The notes under the pieces: model-generated | The model's input: only the letters and a program-made list of their open reading frames with translations | Told to the model about the DNA's origin: nothing | Databases searched by the model: none | Position numbers and translations under genes: made by a program | Assembly: GCA_017607445.1 (NCBI GenBank) | Contig: JAEVHH010000004.1 | Location: forward strand, 2,356,001 to 2,420,000 | From: Histoplasma ohiense | Lineage: Eukaryota; Ascomycota; Eurotiomycetes; Onygenales; Ajellomycetaceae | Direction: 5' to 3' | Length of the DNA: 64,000 nt | Shown: positions 1-11,918 of the stretch, in pieces | Position numbering within the stretch: position 1 is the first letter of the stretch | Layout: each line of letters begins with the position of its first letter

Positions 1-942
1 TCGCAAGCGGAAAGCTGGTAAGTTTCAATTCAACAACTTCTCAGTTGTTCTTATTCAATCATAATTGGCTTGACTATTTCTCTTTGCCGGCGCAGCTGAA
101 GCTGAAGCCACTCCAATCCAATGTGATAACATCCGTGCAGACTACGTTGTTCTTTTTCTAACTTATATTTATTCCAACCAGCTAAATCATACGCCTTAAA
201 ACCATGGTTTCCTGCACTCTGCCAACGAGATATATACCTCTCTCTCACCCACCTTCACGATGAGCCTAACACATCGCAAGCAACAACGGCGACGTCAGGT
301 TCGTCGTCGACAAAGGAGAAGAAGGCACCTGCTGTCCCTGAGACTGTGCTCAAAGCTGCTCTCCTCCGCCGTGCTACCGAGGATATCCGCCGACTAATCG
401 AATTACGCAGTCGAAAACCAGCGCTCGCGGGCCTGCTGCAGAAGGGCAGTGTTGGCGATGATTTGTGGCAACAGTTCCTAAGGGCGGAGAAGGAAATGGA
501 AGAGGAAGTTAGAGATGTGTTTGCCGAGGTAAGATACTGGATCTCTCTTCCTTCTCAAGCTTTCATTTTGACACTGTTCCCTTACAATTTCCATTTTAAA
601 TCTATTCAGGCAAACCACTTCGTTCCAAACTGGGGTACCACCATCTTCCAATCCGCCAACGAAATTGTTGCCAACACGTTCCTCCGCAAAAAAATCGAGG
701 ATATCCAATCTACCGTGAAAGATGAGCGAGAATGGTGGGATAAAAAGAAGGCTAGAATCCAAGAGGGATTTTTGAGGGAGTTGGAAATGGATCCTTCCAC
801 CAAACAGACCGGTTCGGGATCACAACCAACGCCGTTTAAACAGAATAGTAGTGATGATGACGCCGTGCTAGTTGAGAGTGGCGGGCCCGCCGCTGGAAGT
901 GGTGGTAGTGGAAAGAACAAGAAGAAGAAGGGGAAGAAATGA
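1..942 (+). CDS. sec66: Sec66/Sec71-like subunit of the Sec63 translocation complex (5' end outside window)
   Basis: Partial gene; only the C-terminal part is in the window. Exons are 1-17, 281-528 and 610-942. The first intron has a GTAAGT donor and a CTAAC branch site just before the CAG at 280. The second intron (529-609, 81 nt) is in frame and stop-free, so a naive reading retains it. The spliced protein reads RKRKAATTATSG, then a helical segment with LLRRATEDIRRLIELRSRKPAL and LLQKGSVGDDLW, then ANHFVPNWGTTIFQSANEI and a Lys-rich tail. This matches the cytosolic domain of fungal Sec66, an ER-membrane partner of Sec63 in post-translational import. The membrane segment would lie upstream of the window. 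The tail ends in a run of basic residues. Identification rests on remembered family resemblance. Confidence 0.87.
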
Positions 943-1842
943 TGTTCATCTTTTCATATCCTTCTTTACGCTGTCCCTTTCTGCTTTCTATACTTTTTAT
1001 AAAAGTCACTACTTCGTGGCTCGCTGATGGAGGGTTGGCGTTGGCAATCAATAGCAGTTCGGTCCCTGTTTTGATGTTTAAGTGGTCCGAGTGATGCGAT
1101 TGTGTCTCCCATCGCAATATTCGAGAGGCACTTCTGTGCGCTATATATATATATCTTTATTTTATCTCATCACTTTGCTGTTTATGTGACTCGTTAGACA
1201 TACGGAAAAATGGGGTTCGGTCATTGCTTTTCTAACATTTTCATTGTTATTGCTGACTCTGTCCCCCCCTTGTCGAATGTTAATGTTATAATTATTTTTT
1301 GTTATTCCAAACTTCTTTACTGTAGCACCAGTTTCTTCGTTTATCTCATATCTAAGCCATCTCTTGACGCACTGACATCCTTGTTCCTCGATTGTTATTG
1401 CAATAAAGGAAGCGTTGTTTTGAATCCATTTAAAATACCCGAGAAGCAGGATCAGGAAGAAAATGAGTATCTAGCAAAAAGTATTTAGTGTCATTTACTT
1501 TTTTTATTATTATTGAGATAAATACGATTATAATTTACTCATTTCTCCATATTTATCCTAGATGCGCCTTTCGTCCCCGCCCAGGAGAGTTAATGGACTT
1601 GTATAGTACTGTACATAATGGTCAACAAATCACCCAGTAGACCCCTAGAAGACATGTATGAATAAGTGAGGAGGGAAACGAAAAAGAAACAAATGATACA
1701 AGCTCCTCTATTTGAATCATAAAGCAAGAAGAATTGGGGGTATTTCTTTTAGGAAAGATTGCACGAAATAACATAAGGACTAGGTGTTCCTACTGAGTTG
1801 AAAATTAGTGAGGCAGGCAAATATCGTTAGAAAGATTGAGTG
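943..1842. other. Intergenic region between convergent SEC66 and the PPR gene
   Basis: About 900 nt of AT-rich sequence, presumably the two 3' UTRs and terminators. It has a short (TA)n tract near 1141-1152. The 92-codon open frame at 1210-1488 has no recognisable domain and an unconvincing start, so I do not call it a gene. Confidence 0.6.
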
Positions 1843-4470
1843 TCAAGGCAACAACTCCGCTGGTACTGGCTCCCCCAAATACAATTCCTCACTCTCTCCC
1901 ATATCGAGCGCTGCCTTGCGGATCTTATCCTCGTTCTTGCGAGGATTCTCCGCCAACCGACTTAGCACAACCCGCAATAAATCCGTGTACAGGTTTACCT
2001 CATGATCTTTCCGTGATTTCATGTCTAGGTCCTCTATCAGCAAGCCCTGTTTGCCCAACTCCACTACTTTCCTATCACGAAGCGTTTCTAGTAGCTTCGT
2101 CACGTGCTGTAGGCTTTCCTTGCTCCGTGGGTTTGTGGAGATGCGACGCCGGTGGTGACGAGCCTTCTTTTTGTCTTCGAGTTCCGGTGGAGCTGGCAGG
2201 AGACGGACCACCTCGAACATTAGGATGCGGGCTGTGACGATGTCCGGGATGTAGCCGAAGACTTGTCGCAGGGAATGTAGGGCGACGATTGTGCCTTGCG
2301 GGTCAAGCGAGAAAGAGAAACAGCGGAGGATTTGGTCGTAGAGGTCTTTGGTAAAGAGTTTGCGGACATTGGCTTGGCTACGCGGACTCAGGCTGAAGTA
2401 CCAGTCCATCATTTCACGGTACAGGACGCGTGCGGTGGGGAAGTTAGAGTCGAAAGATGGTCGCGCGCGATCGTATTGGATTTTGGCGCAGTCCCAAAGG
2501 CAAGCGAACGTTTCTAGATCGGGGCGGACAGTCGCTGACATTTGCTGGTAGCGGGTCCAGACGCCAAGGACGTCCTGTTTGCGCAACTCCGCGAAGAGGA
2601 GATGGTTCATGAAAAATGCATTAGGTCGCATCTGTGCTTTTTCGAGGCATTCAATTACGTAGTTGGCTAAATGTTCTTGGCCACGCCGAGTATAATAAAG
2701 CAATAGTAGGGAAAATGTTTCGATGCTCGCCGGGGGAACAGTCTTGTGTTCAAACTTCGGAATACGGATACCATCCCTGGCATCATGAACTGATGGCTTG
2801 CTCGATTCGGGTGATGGGCTCTTCTGGCGCGACCAAACAGTGTCAATCCGTTCCTGAATCATCGCCCACCCGAGTTTTGCGGCCTTTTCTCTGCTATCGA
2901 TGCTATCTTTGCGGAGCCAGCCGCTTATGACCCCGTTTAGGTGTTTTGCGTCTGGGTTAATGCCGCGTTCGTACATCAATTCGACGACCGCAGCTGCGGA
3001 ATCAATCTCGCCCATACCGATCAACTTCTTCATCCAGCTTGCATAGAAAAACTTGTTTTGAAACTTTCGGGGCATGATCGTAAGTGCATATAGTGATACC
3101 TTATTCACGTCCGTCTCTGTGATACTTGAAGCTTGCAGATTGCCAACCAAGCCAAGGGAGGCACGGTAAAGTGAAGTTGAGTCGGAGGGTGACGTTTGTC
3201 CTGAGAGCATCATATCCTTGAAGACCGCAATTGCCATGTCAACTCTACCAGCTTTCAGGAAGCCAATACTTATCGAATCGTAATCATTCATATTTATATC
3301 AGACCCAAGTATTGTTTTGAGCCGTAGGTACAAGGTCCAAGCTCGAGCGCCGTTCGTATTTCCGGGGATTTTAGCCCAGGCAACGATTATGGGTATTAGA
3401 ATACGTGGCGGCCGGGATTCATCGTCTGCAAGAAACGCCAATGCTATATCTTGCGCGCTTTCCAATTCCCCATTTGCTATCAATATCTCAACCCCCAACT
3501 TCCAAAACTGCTCAACTTCCATTTTCGAACCATAGTGTAGATGTTTCTCTCGGCTTTTCCACAAAGAAAGTGCTTTATTTGACTGGCCATTGTCAAGAAG
3601 GAGTGTAATGTACCGTAGCCATTGGGGTTGCGTTAAGTCTCGGCCATTCGAAAGGATATCTTCTGCAAAATCCTCCCAGTGTCCAAGCTGCGGGGTTTGG
3701 GGACTGGCACTTTGGCTTTGGGAGTTCCACAATATGGTCAAGGTCTCTTCTGGCAACAATTCAACAAAGGCAGGTATTAAGGCTTTACATCGTTGATATG
3801 ACCGCCACAGCTCCTGCCTATGGCCCCTGGTTGGATCTTTGATTAGAACCTTTAAATTCTGGTTAAATCTGTTAACATGCGCTTGAGCGGTGTCCGGGAC
3901 CTTCAATTCGACTTCGAACGATTCGTTATGAGGTGGCTTAGATGCCTCTAGCATTTCTTTTGGATTCCATTCCGCTGTTTTCTGTTTCTCCAAATCTTGC
4001 GTTTCCTCTGCAATCATTTCATCTAGTCCCGCAAAAAAGTCTTGATAACGCTGATTATCCTTTGCTTCCTCTTCCACATGTTCTTCTTCATATTTGCGGA
4101 CGGCGTCACGTACTATCTCTCTTTGCTTTTCCGATAACTGTTTCATCAAGGGGCTATGCGGCCCAAAAGGGCCCTGCTTTATCTCCTTCAGCTCTTCCTG
4201 CAGCTCCCGGATTTTGGCCCAAATAACATCTTGCTCGGCCTGTTCTTCCTCCTCTGGATATACCTCGACTTTCTCTTTGCTCCACCGCGTAGGTTGCTCA
4301 AACCATCGTATCGAAGCTTTGGGATTGTTGCGGCCGTCGCCATTTGAGTGAGCAGTGGAGCTTGACAAGTGCCTTTGTGTGTGCGGATGAGGAGGAAAAA
4401 GGAGGCTAAAGTGACTCTGATGAACACCATGACGATGCCATTGAGCCCGGGACAGACTCAGACGTCGCAT
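1843..4470 (-). CDS. Mitochondrial pentatricopeptide-repeat-like protein
   Basis: Single uninterrupted 875-codon frame with an ATG at 4470. The N-terminus (MRRLSLSRAQWHRHG..., rich in Arg/Ser/His, no acidic residues for about 35 residues) looks like a mitochondrial targeting peptide. It is followed by a charged coiled-coil-like segment (residues about 60-140). From about residue 280 onward there are degenerate 35-residue helix pairs of PPR type, for example DYDSISIGFLKAGRVDMAIA and a segment with GINPDAKHLNGVISGW. Such proteins usually bind organellar RNA and support maturation or translation of mitochondrial transcripts; that role is inferred here. The C-terminus is basic and charged (KKKARHHRRR). 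I cannot assign an orthologue; fungal complex-I assembly factors and Rmd9/Ccm1-type proteins are alternatives. It is divergent from ORC3 with a 267-nt shared promoter. Confidence 0.75.
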   Translation of the reverse strand: MRRLSLSRAQWHRHGVHQSHFSLLFPPHPHTQRHLSSSTAHSNGDGRNNPKASIRWFEQPTRWSKEKVEVYPEEEEQAEQDVIWAKIRELQEELKEIKQGPFGPHSPLMKQLSEKQREIVRDAVRKYEEEHVEEEAKDNQRYQDFFAGLDEMIAEETQDLEKQKTAEWNPKEMLEASKPPHNESFEVELKVPDTAQAHVNRFNQNLKVLIKDPTRGHRQELWRSYQRCKALIPAFVELLPEETLTILWNSQSQSASPQTPQLGHWEDFAEDILSNGRDLTQPQWLRYITLLLDNGQSNKALSLWKSREKHLHYGSKMEVEQFWKLGVEILIANGELESAQDIALAFLADDESRPPRILIPIIVAWAKIPGNTNGARAWTLYLRLKTILGSDINMNDYDSISIGFLKAGRVDMAIAVFKDMMLSGQTSPSDSTSLYRASLGLVGNLQASSITETDVNKVSLYALTIMPRKFQNKFFYASWMKKLIGMGEIDSAAAVVELMYERGINPDAKHLNGVISGWLRKDSIDSREKAAKLGWAMIQERIDTVWSRQKSPSPESSKPSVHDARDGIRIPKFEHKTVPPASIETFSLLLLYYTRRGQEHLANYVIECLEKAQMRPNAFFMNHLLFAELRKQDVLGVWTRYQQMSATVRPDLETFACLWDCAKIQYDRARPSFDSNFPTARVLYREMMDWYFSLSPRSQANVRKLFTKDLYDQILRCFSFSLDPQGTIVALHSLRQVFGYIPDIVTARILMFEVVRLLPAPPELEDKKKARHHRRRISTNPRSKESLQHVTKLLETLRDRKVVELGKQGLLIEDLDMKSRKDHEVNLYTDLLRVVLSRLAENPRKNEDKIRKAALDMGESEELYLGEPVPAELLP

Positions 4471-4606
4471 GGATGTAAAAGTGCAAGATCAAACCATCGG
4501 AGCGGAAGGTCTTGCCAAGCTCCAAAAAACTATGTTTGAGATTCCAAGGGATGGAAGGCAATAATACGCCGAAATGTAATCTTACGCATCATGACGTCCG
4601 TAGTTA

Positions 4607-4622
4607 AGTTAGTTAACTAACT
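4607..4622. repeat. Perfect 16-nt palindrome AGTTAGTTAACTAACT in the PPR/ORC3 promoter
   Basis: The sequence is its own reverse complement. It lies in the 267-nt divergent promoter between the PPR gene and ORC3. A longer version of the same core occurs at 15375-15394. Confidence 0.7.
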
Positions 4623-4737
4623 AAGATGGCTCATTATATAATCAACACTAGTTACCCTGCCCCAGGTCCAGCTTCCACTTCTACAAGTGTTTTGGTGTTT
4701 GCGACCATCAAAATTATTTACGATTCTACGAGCTATA

Positions 4738-7220
4738 ATGGCCATTGCTGATATTCACGACGAAAATCGTGGGTTGGAGAGCCTCGACGGTTCAGAGTAC
4801 CAAGTTTGTCTTGCCCTTCATGATTTCCCCATTCAATCAGCTAATCATTCGTGCAGGGTTCATACATATACAAATCTATACAAAAGGACAATGCACATAA
4901 TGAGCGCCCATCTAAAAGACGCAAAGTACCCAGTGCCACGGCATCTCAGAAAGAAAACGGCTTTCCATTTGTTCCTCTATTGGAGGGCGAAGAAGACATA
5001 GAATCTGTCAAGCTGCGATATAGCTTATTCCAAGAATTCTGGGCCCGCCAGGAGCATCAAATTCAGGTTCGTTGGATTGAGGATGATGATTTTACAATAT
5101 GAGAAAATGATACTAATATTCGGAAAGGGGATACTCAGTGACGTAGACTCGGAGATTTTAGGCAATGTTTCTACGTTCCTAGAACATAGCTCACCCGACA
5201 AGTAAGTTTGTTGGATTTCGATCCGAGAGAACGTTGTTAATTGATCCATATCTAGCTGCGACGGGCGTATCCCTACCGGATTGATTACTCTGGGTTCCAA
5301 TATTTCATCGATGGGACGATTGTTAGATCGGCTACGCGAACAAATACAATCCAGAACGACTGGACAGGTGGTTACGCTAGATTCTGGAAATGCTTCCAAC
5401 CTCAAAAATATTCTGAAGCAGATCATTCGATCTGGTACAAATATGATAAACGGTGTGGATAAGGATCGGGACCAAGTTGTGTGTATAGCTTCCTATTCTT
5501 CCTACGGACATCAGCGTTAAAACTTTTCCAGGGCCCAAAGCCTCTTGCTTATGACCTAAATATTCTGCATGACCATGTAAAAGAGAAAGGGATTAGGAAA
5601 GTGGTAATTGCTTTTCGAGACAGTGAAGCCTGGGACCATGGATTATTGGGGGACCTAATATCATTACTCAGGTAAGAGCTCGAGAAATTTGGCAATTCCT
5701 CTACTAACTTTATTCAGTTCCTGGCTTGATCGAATTCCCTTCGTTCTTCTCTTTGGTATTGCAACTTCTGTCGAGCTCTTTGAGGCCAGACTTCCGAGAT
5801 CCCTGGTGAATCTACTCCAAGGCTGCCGATTTGACATTCGGGACCCTAGTGATTCCGTAAACCGAATCTACACGACTCTACAAACGCGTCAGAAGGATGC
5901 TCTATGGTTGGGTCATAACGTGAGCAGAATTCTTTTTGAAAAATTCAGAGACCATTTTCAGAGTCCGGAAGGCTTCGCAAATGGAATTAAGGTGGGTAGA
6001 TTAAAATATTTCGCAATATACCCTGCCTTGGAGTTGCAATGCTGACAACACTAGTATGTGTATATGGCCCATTTTTTCGCCAATCCCTTATCCATGCTAC
6101 TTTCAACAGTCGAATCAGCAAATACTTTCTATCCGGGTTTATGTGAGGCTATTCGAAATATTCCCTCCTTCCGTAGGTCAGTATTGAACTTCTCAACTAC
6201 CTTCGAAGCTTACCGCATAACTCACTTATAATTGTTAGACATATCCATACTTTGCTCGATGAAGGTGCAGTGGAAATGGTACGAAAAGTTTTAGTAGATG
6301 ACGAGTTTTTAGCACAGTATGCCAGATCGAACCTTTGGAGTGGCCAGGAACGGATCAGCTCCATGTTGCGTTCCGTTGAAACGTTATTATCTGTACTACG
6401 GATTTTGAAGATCCCCAAAACACCTATTCTCTCTGAGCTTATAATTCAAGCGCTGGGTGGGGAACTTCTGGGCTCAAAAATCGTAGAAAATATGTTCATG
6501 GAAATGAAGAAATCACCGTCCAATACCATCGAAACTCTTTTAAACACCCTTGCACAAGACGTTGGCGGATTAGATACGTTCACGAACCTACAAGAAATCC
6601 TGAAATCGTTATTAAAAAACAATACTGGCCCCGACCCGCTCCGCAGTGAATACGATAAATTCCGTTCAACCCACAAAACCACAATCGTGGGACAGAGAGT
6701 CAAACTCACAAAAACCAAAGCAAAACTATCCACACTGGAGATCAAATATACCACTGTTGTCGACGACTTGAGTGCTGCCTTCCAGGATTACTTGTCAAGC
6801 AATCTCATATCTCCAGTTGATCTTTTTATGCATGAGGCGTTCCTCTACGACTTGAGAACTCCCATAAAAGACGCTTTTACACCTCGACCTCGTTTAACGA
6901 TCGAGCGAGCTTTATCTACTCCATTCGACTACCTAGTTGCAAGCACACATTCTACGGATGACGAGAGCACGTCACCTTCTAAACCAGCAATTTCCATTCT
7001 ATATAACCTTTATTTGGAAACGGGGTCTCTTGTCAATGCCTATGACCTGTGGCGTGCGTTTTATACAATGGCTGGGGGTGATGACGGTGAGGAATCTGAT
7101 GAGCGCGAGGCGTTGGCTCTGTTTTACCTTGCCTTATCGGAATTGAAAATGATGGGAATGGTTAAACATAGCAAGAAGAAGAGTGACCATTTGGCGAAGT
7201 CATCTTGGAAGGGCTTGTAG
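4738..7220 (+). CDS. orc3: Origin recognition complex subunit 3
   Basis: Eight exons: 4738-4803, 4857-5066, 5128-5201, 5256-about 5475, 5532-5671, 5718-5991, 6055-6176 and 6239-7220, giving about 695 aa. The phases close exactly, and intron 2 carries a TACTAAT branch site. The N-terminal region has the typical KLRYSLFQEFWARQEHQIQ helix, followed by GILSDVDSEILGNVSTF. The middle exon has the degenerate AAA+-like segment (GLITLGSNISSMGRLLDRL), and the next has VVIAFRDSEAWDHGLLGDLI. The C-terminus has the winged-helix region ending ALALFYLALSELKMMGMVKHSKKKSDHLAKSSWKGL-like. This is the nuclear ORC subunit that helps load MCM at replication origins. The donor of intron 4 is weak (GTTGTG at 5476 or GTGTGT at 5479), so that edge may shift by 3 nt. 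The ATG at 4738 is chosen because it opens the frame joined to GSYIYKS. Confidence 0.93.
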
Positions 7221-7490
7221 TTTTAACAAGGACCAGTAGAATATAGATAGATGCATAAAAAATAAACATACATGCCTATGGAAACTTCCTTTAGACAAAA
7301 ATGGAAAATATATATATATAGGGGTATCGTAGTGCTCATTCAATGTTTAACAACGCCGTCATACTGCTAGATCAGCGCCATAGTAGAAAAATAACATAGG
7401 GCTGGCACATGGCCAACAATGTTCCAAAAACGCCCTGTGGACCTAACAATCCCCTTTTGCCTTTCACAGCCGATATAGTACACTCTCGTC

Positions 7491-8913
7491 TCAAGAAAAC
7501 GGCCACATAGACCATGAGCGCCTTGGCCGTGCCTGTCTTTCGGCTTCTGACTGTTCTTCTCGGAGTTCCCGATCAACCTCATCTGCCAACTGTTCCAGCT
7601 CAGCATCCAGTTCCTCATCCTCCCTATTCCGAACAGGGTGGATAATGTCATCTCTCCCCAAAGGTCGTCCACTCTCACTGAAAACCATGGCTTCCCTGCG
7701 CTGTCGCCGCAGTTCTTGCTCTTCAGCGGTTCCTTCTTGTCGTCTCCTCCCACCAGCCCATAATGGTAAACCAGCAGTTTCCTCCCCCCCAACCATCCAG
7801 ACATCGCTATCATTTTCGCTGCCGTCATCATGATCATATTCGTCGCCAATCTCGTCGTCATATACGCTGTGAGTGTGCTCCGCCATTCTACTTCCCATCA
7901 GCCCGTATTTCCGTAATTGGCTGACTCCCTCCTGATGGGAAGAAAGGGTGCTGATGATGGAGCTCATGACGGAGTCGTCAGTGTACCATGACTTCGTTAA
8001 GACAACCACATCTATCCGTTTAGATTCGTCTTCCGTAGTGCAAGGAAACGGGTACTTCGAAAGCCACCGACTTATAACGCCAGCCTCTAGCGCTGCAGGT
8101 ATGTTCTCTCTGAGAATTATGTCAAGGGTATTTAGAGCTTTCTTTTCGCCTTGCGGTCGCGTTCTGGGAAGGATTGGTGAGACTGTTTTAATGTTTTCTT
8201 CTGTGTGCTCGGCGAGAAAGTTACAAAGGCAATTGACAAGGGCAGTATAGGTAGGGAGGTCTTTTAGCCGGTTGGTCACGGAAGAACGAGACACTGTAGA
8301 TTGTGTAAAATTAGCAGGAATAGTAGATAGTAATGAAAGGAAGCAAAGGGAATAAGTAAGGGAGTTAATATGAGAGAGTAAACTTGCAAGCTCGATTAGA
8401 GACCAGGAAATAAAGAGCATTCAAAGCCTTGTTCCGGAGCGTGGGATCCTTGCTTGACAGATCTTCTAGTAGTAGATCTCGTGTAGATCCTTTAGTTGAT
8501 CTTTCGGAGATAATCCTCAATGCCCTATCTGATGGTTAGAATATATGTGTAAGATGTCTGCTAGGAAACCCTTACGCTGCTCGAAGATCAAAGCTTGTGC
8601 TTTCTGAGAGCTTTTGAAGAGTTTCTAATTTCAGAGCTACGATCCATGGCGTTAGTCCACAAATTCCCACAGACCCGGAGAGTGGATTTTACCATCCTCC
8701 GTTCCTTCACCAATTACCTGGTCATCTTTCTCCCCATTTCTGATCGTGGTGAGCTCCCGGATACGATGGAGTTCGGCGGCGACTCTGCGCACAGCAAAGA
8801 ACAGAGTGACACCTGCATATAGGGAGCATTCAGTAACGTTTACAAGGATTGAGTGCTATGTGGAACATACCTAAACATAGCCATACAACACGGTCATTGT
8901 ATTGTGAAGTCAT
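7491..8913 (-). CDS. Predicted N-terminally membrane-anchored helical-repeat (armadillo-like) protein of unknown function
   Basis: Five exons, read from the right: 8871-8913, 8693-8812, 8576-8636, 8388-8524 and 7491-8293, about 387 aa. The end of exon 2 is uncertain (GTAAAA or an earlier GTGAAG donor). Residues about 8-25 (VVWLCLGVTLFFAV) form a single hydrophobic segment followed by RR, consistent with a signal anchor. The next 220 residues are amphipathic helices (ALRIISERS, DPTLRNKALNALYFLVSNRA, LPTYTALVNCLCNFLAEH) of ARM/HEAT style. The C-terminal third is acidic and disordered (DDEIGDEYDHDDGSENDSD), then Glu/Arg-rich coiled coil, ending RRSWSMWPFS. Intron 4 is read as a GC-AG intron (GCAAGT donor). 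I do not recognise an orthologue. It is divergent from NOP14 with a 230-nt spacer. Confidence 0.7.
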
Positions 8914-9143
8914 AGCCACTGTGTGCTCCCTTTCTCGCGGATATTTTCGACATTGATGCGCGGTTGCTGTGGATTACAATTAAATGGAATAACTAGTTCC
9001 AGAGAAGGTGGAGGTGGCAGAATATTTTTACTTTGGCCCACCTAGAGGCGGTGAAGAACTAACGTGCCAACTTAAAAATTATTTACTGGAGCTTCAAAAA
9101 ATGACAGTGAAGCCAACTACCAGTTAGGAGAAAACATTCGACG

Positions 9144-11918
9144 ATGCCCCCTTCGCAGCTGAAGCAGCTGAAAGCCTCTCTGCGGGAAAGCGGAATCCTG
9201 GGGCCGCAGCAGTCTAAAAAGCAGAAACAGAAAAACGCAAAGTCTGGAGCGGGCGCTGCGAGCCGAATACACCGCAATGCTGCCCTCCAGGGAATACGGG
9301 AACATTTCAATCCCTTTGAAATCAAGGCGCCCACGAGGCCTGCTAAATTCAATTCTGTTTCGCGATCGAACCAAGATGCACCATGCTCCAGACCCGGAGT
9401 CACTAAGGGCTTAGGGGAGCAGAGAGTATGTTTTCAATTCCTGGCTTATTTCCGTTAACTGTATTATACGCTAATTATCATGTAGAGGAAAGAAACCCTC
9501 TTAAAGGAAATGCAGCGCCGGAGTAAAGTCGGGACATTGCTCGATCGACGCTTCGGTGAAAATGACCCTACAATGACCCCAGAAGAAAGAGCGGCCGAGC
9601 GGTTTGCAAAAGAGAGCCAGCGGAGGCTCAAAAAGGAGTCAATGTTCAATCTTGAAGATGACGAAGAAGAGGTGCAGCTTACCCATTTGGGGCAAACTAT
9701 TACGTTTGACGCAGAGAACAGGGATGACTTTCAAGAGGACGATCTTAATGTCTCTGATGAAGAAGGGAACTTAGAGAAAATACGTAAACGAAGGCGAACG
9801 GCTGAAGAAGATGACATGGAGGGGTTGGCGGAGGACTCGGAGGAGGAAGGGCAACCGGAACGGAAGAAATCAAAAAATGAAGTCATGAAAGAGCTCATTG
9901 CGAAATCGAAATTTCATAAATATGAGCGTCAGAAGGCAAAAGAGGACGACGATGATTTGCGAGCGTCACTCGATAAGGGTCTTCCGGAAATTTTTGAGAT
10001 GATGAGAGGGGTCAAAAAACCTGAACCTGAACCTTTGCCACAACCTGATCTTGCCGCCACGATGAATCCGGATCGTGCGGCTCTCTTGAATGGAAAGCCA
10101 AGAGACGAAGCTGATAAGGTGTATGATCAACGGCTGAAACAAATGACCTACGATAAACGAGCTAATCCTGTAGACCGTACTAAGACAGAGGAGGAGAAAG
10201 CAGAAGAGGAGGCAGAGAGACTGAGACAACTAGAAAAAGAACGGCTCAGAAGAATGCAAGGGGCGGGGGATGACTTGTCAGAGACACAGGATAGCAACGG
10301 TGAGGAAGACGTGGAAAATAATTCAGAGCCAGACGATGCGAAGGCATTTGGATTGGTTCAGCCGAAGAGCATTCAAGACTTCGCTGTAGAAGATGAAGAC
10401 GATTTTATCATCGACCGCGACCTTGTTGAGTCTGACTCTGAAGCAGAACTCTCTCTAGATGAGAGCGATATGGCCAGCGCTTCGACTGAAGAGGAGTCTG
10501 AGGCGGAAGACGATGAATTCATCGGTGGTTTAGTTCTCCCTGCTGGCGCGGAAGCCGATAAGGGGCCATCGACCACCAATGGCGAATCCTCCACAGCGTT
10601 GACAAACAACGACCTTGCCTTTACATATCCCTGCCCGAGAAGCCATGAGAACTTCTTGCAAATCATTAAGGATACCAAAACCGAAGACCTACCCACTGTA
10701 GTTCAGAGAATTCGCGCACTCCATCATCCCAGACTCCACAGCGACAATAAATCCAAGCTTGCGGCTTTTTCGCAAGTGCTTGTGCAGCATACCGTGTACC
10801 TAGCCAATCAGCCAAACCACCCACCCTTCGCAGTTCTCGAGAACTTGTTACGCCATGTCCATTCTATGGCCAAGGCTCAGCCGGAGGCAGTAGCTAGTGC
10901 AATGAGAGACCATTTGCGAGAGATGTCGGAAACTCGACCTTTAGAATTGTTACCGGGCGATCTCGTTATTTTAACTGGCGTGGCAACCATATTCCCCACC
11001 TCCGATCACTTCCATGCTGTTGTCACTCCATCCATTCTTGCCATGGCTAGATACCTTGGTCAGAGCAATATCACCAGCCTTGGAAACATCGCGACTGGTG
11101 CATATATCGCAACCCTTTGCATCCAGTATCAGACGCTAGCCAAACGGTATATACCAGAATTCATGAACTACGTCCTAAACGGTCTCTGCATTCTAGCGCC
11201 TATCGAGCCCAAAGAGACACTCGGCTTGTTTCCCCTCCGGCAGCCGTCTGTACCTCTGCATCTAACGGCTTCAGAACTCCCGTTGACCCACATCAGAAAA
11301 CTTACATTCTGGGACGTTCTAGCCAACTCTTCTACCGACAGTCGTGAACAAGAAGCCCTCAAGCTTTCCCTCATGAGCACATTTATCACTCTCCTTGACC
11401 ATGCCGCGGACCTCTGGTCATCCAAATCTGCATTCCATGACATTTTTGCCCCAGCAAATCGAGTCCTCAAACATCTCAACCACTCCCTCAACAACAAATC
11501 CCCCAGCACTCTCTCCGACCAACTGCAAAGGATCCTCGACAAGTTACAAGTGCTCCTAAAGCAATCCGACCTCGCCCGCCGGCCGCTGCTACTACATAAC
11601 CACCGTCCGCTGGCGATCAAAACCGCCATTCCTAAATTCGAAGAATCTTTCAACCCGTCCCGCCATTACGATCCTGATCGTGAACGCGCTGAGCTTAACA
11701 AGTTGAAAGCAGAGCATAAGCGCGAGCGTAAAGGCGCGATGCGCGAGCTGCGCAAGGACGCGAACTTCATTGCGCGCGAGAGCCTACGTGAGAAACGCGA
11801 GAAGGATGCGGAGTATGAGCGCAAGTATCGTAGGCTTGTGGCGGAGATTCAGGGTGAAGAGGGCAGAGAGGCGAAGGCTTATGAGAGAGAGAAGAAGGCG
11901 AGGAGGGCGAAAAAGTAG
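9144..11918 (+). CDS. nop14: Nucleolar protein Nop14, SSU processome component
   Basis: Two exons, 9144-9425 and 9486-11918, giving about 904 aa. The intron has GTATGT and CTAAT...TAG signals. The protein starts MPPSQLKQLKASLRESGILG, followed by the Nop14 signature NPFEIK (NPFE box) and, after the intron, RKETLLKEMQRRSKVGTLLDRRFGEND-like sequence, which is diagnostic. The middle is a long acidic, coiled-coil low-complexity region (about residues 140-360: EDDEEEVQL, EEDDMEGLAEDSEEEG). A helical C-terminal half follows, ending in a strongly basic KYRRLVAEIQGEEGREAKAYEREKKARRAKK tail. Nop14 joins Noc4 and Emg1 in 18S rRNA processing and 40S biogenesis in the nucleolus. Length agrees with the family (about 810-900 aa). 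Confidence 0.95.

Noticed and set aside
1210..1488. 92-codon open frame between SEC66 and the PPR gene
   Set aside because: Low-complexity Ser/Phe/Tyr sequence in an AT-rich convergent 3' region, with no recognisable family.
5067..5157. Acceptors TCAG (5139) or GTAG (5146) for ORC3 exon 3
   Set aside because: Both give immediate stops in the required phase. The AAG at 5127, just after a TACTAAT branch site, yields the conserved GILSDVDSE reading.
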